Of a DNA stretch of 8,451 nt, positions 5,854 through 8,451 are shown one piece after another. Numbering within the stretch: the first letter of the stretch is position 1; each line of letters begins with the position of its first letter. A model generated the notes under the pieces. The model was not told where the DNA came from. It worked only from the letters and a program-made list of their open reading frames with translations, and made no database searches. The translations under genes were made by a program, and so were the position numbers. The DNA comes from Candidatus Sulfotelmatobacter sp. (GTDB taxonomy: Bacteria; Acidobacteriota; Terriglobia; Terriglobales; Acidobacteriaceae). Location of the stretch: assembly GCA_030037515.1 (NCBI GenBank), contig JASHRE010000314.1:1-8451 (forward strand). Reading direction: 5' to 3'.

Positions 5854-6372
5854 ATGGCAACGAAAAAGACAAAGCAATCGCGAACACCCACATCCACGCG
5901 CCCTTACGCGCCGGGTTATGGCTTCCCGAAAGGGACGAAAGGGCTGCTGCCGTGGTCGTGGGCGGAGCAACGCCTGAAGAAGTCGCACAATTATTGGATT
6001 GTTACCGTCAAGCCCGATGGCTCTCCGCACGCGATGATCGTCTGGGGCATGTGGCAAGACGGACGTTTCCTGTTCTCGACCGGCAGCCAGTCGCGCAAAG
6101 CCCGCAACCTGGCTGCAAATCCGAATTGCATCGTCTGCACCGAGCAAGCGCATGAAGCCGTCATCGTGGAAGGCGTGGCCGAGATCGCCGATGTTGGTGT
6201 CCGTCACAAGATGATCCCCGCCTACGAACGCAAATATGACTGGGACTTATCTGCCATGAAAGAGGACATCCTCTCCATGAAAGAGCCGGTCTTTGCCGTG
6301 CGCCCGAAAGTCCTGTTCGGATTGTGGGAGAAGCATTTTCAGTCGAAATCCACCCGCTGGAAGCTTGAATGA
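5854..6372 (+). CDS. PNPOx-like split beta-barrel flavin/F420-dependent oxidoreductase family protein
   Basis: This 172-residue protein belongs to the pyridoxamine 5'-phosphate oxidase-like superfamily, small dimeric split-barrel proteins that bind FMN, F420 or related cofactors. The family signature is clear: HNYWIVTVKPDGSPHAMIVW (45-64), DGRFLFSTGSQSRKARNLAANPNCIVC (69-95), where the SRKARNL segment contacts cofactor phosphate, and AVIVEGVAEI (102-111). The tail (VFAVRPKVLFGLWEK, 146-160, with TRWKLE at the end) resembles the F-x-x-x-P-x-x-x-F-G and final T-x-W elements of F420-type members. The basic N-terminus (MATKKTKQSRTPTSTR) looks disordered. The start is ATG 5854, with GGAG 7 nt upstream; an in-frame ATG at 5821 would add eleven unconserved residues. 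The probable operon with the VOC gene suggests shared handling of a small molecule, though this pairing alone does not say which one. Flavin and F420 binding cannot be told apart here. Confidence 0.87.
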   Translation: MATKKTKQSRTPTSTRPYAPGYGFPKGTKGLLPWSWAEQRLKKSHNYWIVTVKPDGSPHAMIVWGMWQDGRFLFSTGSQSRKARNLAANPNCIVCTEQAHEAVIVEGVAEIADVGVRHKMIPAYERKYDWDLSAMKEDILSMKEPVFAVRPKVLFGLWEKHFQSKSTRWKLE

Positions 6373-6378
6373 ATGTAT

Positions 6379-6403
6379 GGCGCGGGCACTCCTGCCCGCT
6401 GCC
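6379..6403. repeat. REP-like GC-rich hairpin after the PNPOx-like gene
   Basis: GCGGGCA (6382-6388), loop CTCC, TGCCCGC (6393-6399) is a perfect 7-bp stem. It extends by GGC (6379-6381) pairing with GCC (6401-6403) across one bulged T. It begins 7 nt after the stop codon, lacks a U-tract, and its core GGGCACTCCTGCCC resembles a dispersed intergenic repeat I recall from acidobacterial genomes (not verified). It may end or protect the VOC/PNPOx transcript. Confidence 0.55.
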
Positions 6404-6417
6404 GCGCCCCACTCCCC

Positions 6418-6433
6418 GCCGCGCTGGCGCGGC
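6418..6433. repeat. Second GC-rich palindrome in the intergenic repeat cluster
   Basis: GCCGCGC (6418-6424) and GCGCGGC (6427-6433) are perfect inverse complements separated by TG. It lies 14 bp after the first hairpin and is probably part of the same repeat unit. Confidence 0.45.
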
Positions 6434-6474
6434 CGTCAGCGAGTTGTCTGAGTCCGTTCAAATCCCCGCCCGGG

Positions 6475-6491
6475 CCCGCAAAAAACGCGGG
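6475..6491. repeat. Third hairpin with an A-rich loop
   Basis: CCCGC (6475-6479) and GCGGG (6487-6491) flank AAAAAAC. The stem is only 5 bp, but it belongs to a compact series of three inverted repeats within about 115 bp. Confidence 0.35.
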
Positions 6492-6522
6492 ACAAAGGAG
6501 GGGGCACGCGCTCTTAAAATCC

Positions 6523-6540
6523 CTTCGTTACCTTCGTTAC
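6523..6540. repeat. Tandem 9-bp repeat
   Basis: CTTCGTTAC occurs twice in direct succession (6523-6531 and 6532-6540), between the hairpin cluster and the promoter of the next gene. Two copies suggest slippage or a binding-site pair; nothing more can be said. Confidence 0.4.
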
Positions 6541-6585
6541 GTGCTCCGCACCCTTTCAGTCAAGCCGGACTGGCGCTGCGACTCC

Positions 6586-6591
6586 TATAAT
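6586..6591 (+). promoter_or_regulatory. -10 box (TATAAT) of the membrane-TPR gene
   Basis: A perfect TATAAT 55 nt upstream of the ATG, with a predicted transcription start near 6599. No -35 consensus is present at the right distance. The leader contains only a modest ribosome-binding candidate (ACGAGGGC, 6615-6622), 24 nt from the start codon and so too distant to be convincing. Confidence 0.55.
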
Positions 6592-6646
6592 TTTCGCGTA
6601 ACTCACGAAGAGCAACGAGGGCCCAAGGCCTGCCGTCATCAGACAC

Positions 6647-8451
6647 ATGGCAAAGTTCCAAACACAATCCGAAGCGATTCCCTGGATCTACAATTCGTGG
6701 CTTGATCTCGTCGTCGGCTGCGGCGCCTGGTCGGCGCCTCTGCTGCTGATCTCGTATTTTTCGCTGGCCGCAAGCACACGCCTGTGGGCGGTCGTGTTCT
6801 ACGTGCTGGCGCTGTTTTTCAACTATCCGCATTACATGGCGACGATTTATCGCGCCTACCATCGCGCCGAAGACTTCCAGAAGTATCGCGTCTTCACCGT
6901 ACACATCACTGCGCTGATGCTGCTGACGCTGATGCTTTCGCACGTATGGCTTGGTCTTCTGCCTTGGATCTTCACCATCTATCTGACGTGGAGCCCGTGG
7001 CATTACAGCGGCCAGAACTACGGCCTCTTCATGATGTTCGCCCGCCGGGCCGGCGCCAATCCCGATAAGACCACGACCCGCACTCTATATAGCGCCTTCA
7101 TCGCTTCCTATCTCATCCTGTTTCTAAGCTTTCATACCGGCCCATCGAGCGACGCGTTGTTCATTTCGTTGGGCATTCCCGCGATCGTCAGCAAATGGGA
7201 ACAGGTGATCTTGGGCGCGGCCTTCTCGGTTCTTTCCGTCTTCGGATTCGTCCGACTCGGCCGGGCCACGGACTGGAAGCGGCTGATCCCCTGTTTCACT
7301 TTGTTTTCTTCACAGTTTCTGTGGTTCTTTTTGCCGGCCGCGATTTCTCTGCTCAAAGGTCTGGCGGTTCCGCAGAGCCGCTACAGCACGGGTGTTTTGG
7401 CGGTGATGCATTCGGCGCAGTATCTTTGGATCACCAGCTACTATGCACGCCGCGAGGCAAAGACGACCGAACCGTCCGTGGGTACGCCGCGGAGCTGGCG
7501 TCCGCTGGCTTATTTTGGGGTGCTCATTGTTGGGGGAATCGCGCTGTTCGTGCCCGGACCTTGGATGGCGAGCCGCGCCTTTCATCATGATTTCACAGCC
7601 AGTTTTCTGATTTTCACCGCGCTGGTAAATGTCCATCACTTCATTCTCGACGGCGCAATCTGGAAGCTTCGCGACGGCAGAGTCGCCTCGCTGCTTCTCA
7701 ACTCCCGGGAGAAGATGGCAAGTGCCGCTTCTGAGGCGGGAGGAAGCATCCTGGCCGCGGCGCGATGGCTGATTGGGAATAGCGCCGGCGCGCGCCTTCT
7801 GCGCGTGGGCGCGGCTGGGCTGCTCGTGGCATGGGGTGCGGTCGATCAGGTCCGCTACTATTGGGCCTTACACACCGACGATCTCGCCGATCTGCAGCGG
7901 GCGGCCAAGCTCGATGGCTTCGATGGTTCGCTGCAGGTGCGTCTGGCACGCCGGGCCATGGAAGATGGACAAGCGCAACTGGCGGAGACGGCCTGGCGGC
8001 GAGCAATCCAATTCAATCCTGCCGATCCGGGCCCTCGCCATGGACTGCTACAGTTACTGATCAGTCAGAACCGATACGATGAGGCATACCAGCTGACTGA
8101 CGCGTCCCTTGAATTCCTGCCCAAAGATCCGAATTTGCTGCTGGATCGCGGGATTCTCGCTTTGCAGAGAGGCAATCCCGAAGAAGCCCGCGCCGATTGG
8201 GAGCTGGCACTTGCGGCTGATCCGGGGGAAAGCAACGCACATCTCTACCTGGCCAACGAGCTCGATCGCGAAGGCCAGGCCGCCCAGGCTGCCCTGCATT
8301 ATGCCGCTTATCTAGAGAAGGTGGCGCAGCAAAAGACGTCCGGCCGGCCCGATTCACGCATGATCATTGCTCTGCTGATCCGCATGGCCGATTGCCAGGC
8401 GCGTTCTTCGCAAATCGATTTCGCGCTGAACTCCTATCATCTCGCGGAAAA
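6647..8451 (+). CDS. Histidine-rich polytopic membrane protein with C-terminal TPR domain (cut by right edge)
   Basis: An uninterrupted frame of 601 codons from ATG 6647 runs off the window. Residues about 28-402 form roughly ten to twelve hydrophobic helices. Several contain or border histidines in motif-like settings: NYPHYMATIYRAYH (59-72), H86, H99, SPWHYSGQNYG (116-126), H163, H254, H313/H314 and NVHHFILDGAIWKLRDGR (328-345). The last helix (about 385-402) leads into a soluble alpha-helical part (411-601 and beyond) with at least three to four tetratricopeptide repeats, for example AETAWRRAIQFNPADP and EARADWELALAADP. Clustered intramembrane histidines suggest a metal site, as in membrane di-iron oxygenases or Brp/Blh-type carotenoid cleavage enzymes, but I cannot match a named family. 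The TPR part probably recruits a partner protein. The gene follows its own TATAAT. The start is the first ATG before hydrophobic sequence, without a strong Shine-Dalgarno. Confidence 0.75.
   Translation, partial: MAKFQTQSEAIPWIYNSWLDLVVGCGAWSAPLLLISYFSLAASTRLWAVVFYVLALFFNYPHYMATIYRAYHRAEDFQKYRVFTVHITALMLLTLMLSHVWLGLLPWIFTIYLTWSPWHYSGQNYGLFMMFARRAGANPDKTTTRTLYSAFIASYLILFLSFHTGPSSDALFISLGIPAIVSKWEQVILGAAFSVLSVFGFVRLGRATDWKRLIPCFTLFSSQFLWFFLPAAISLLKGLAVPQSRYSTGVLAVMHSAQYLWITSYYARREAKTTEPSVGTPRSWRPLAYFGVLIVGGIALFVPGPWMASRAFHHDFTASFLIFTALVNVHHFILDGAIWKLRDGRVASLLLNSREKMASAASEAGGSILAAARWLIGNSAGARLLRVGAAGLLVAWGAVDQVRYYWALHTDDLADLQRAAKLDGFDGSLQVRLARRAMEDGQAQLAETAWRRAIQFNPADPGPRHGLLQLLISQNRYDEAYQLTDASLEFLPKDPNLLLDRGILALQRGNPEEARADWELALAADPGESNAHLYLANELDREGQAAQAALHYAAYLEKVAQQKTSGRPDSRMIIALLIRMADCQARSSQIDFALNSYHLAE

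Noticed and set aside
6369..6705. Small overlapping plus-strand frames after the PNPOx-like gene.
   Set aside because: They translate the hairpin repeat cluster and the following promoter into Arg/Pro/Ala-rich peptides. They are better explained as non-coding repeat DNA.

Overview
The window looks like chromosomal DNA of a soil-type Acidobacteriota (Terriglobia-like). This is inferred from moderately high GC, from a secreted Ig-like plus concanavalin-like protein of a kind I associate with that group, from a GC-rich hairpin repeat (core GGGCACTCCTGCCC), and from the general style of the aminotransferase and glycosyltransferase. No database search was possible, so the taxonomy is a guess. I see no CRISPR array, transposase, integrase, tRNA, rRNA or phage gene.

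Layout. A gene cut off by the left edge runs on the minus strand (1-181) and encodes a membrane-anchored, sensor-like N-terminus. After about 455 bp of non-coding DNA, a GT2 polyprenyl-phosphate sugar transferase (637-1614, +) begins at a GTG only 8 nt after a perfect TATAAT box, so its mRNA is probably leaderless. It converges on a DinB-family protein (1646-2131, -). Upstream of that gene, on the same strand, lies a membrane-anchored or secreted protein with an Ig-like and a lectin-like domain (2377-3528, -). A second long non-coding stretch (3529-4053) separates this gene from a divergent class I/II PLP aminotransferase (4054-5247, +), which ends near a convincing hairpin terminator. Next is a probable two-gene operon of a VOC-fold protein (5463-5816) and a PNPOx-like split-barrel flavoprotein (5854-6372). 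A cluster of GC-rich hairpins and a tandem repeat (6379-6540) follows. The last gene (6647 to the right edge, cut off) encodes a histidine-rich polytopic membrane protein with a C-terminal TPR domain.

How the genes relate. Apart from the VOC/PNPOx pair they look like separately transcribed units. Four plus-strand units have a good -10 element (TATAAT three times, extended TGTGCTAAT once) close to the chosen start, with no recognisable -35 box. These boxes help choose starts: the longest reading frame of the aminotransferase would begin inside its own -10 box, so the downstream ATG with a Shine-Dalgarno is the real start. Most genes are familiar families. The least explained are the terminal membrane-TPR protein, the Ig/lectin-like protein, the leaderless glycosyltransferase and the intergenic hairpin cluster.
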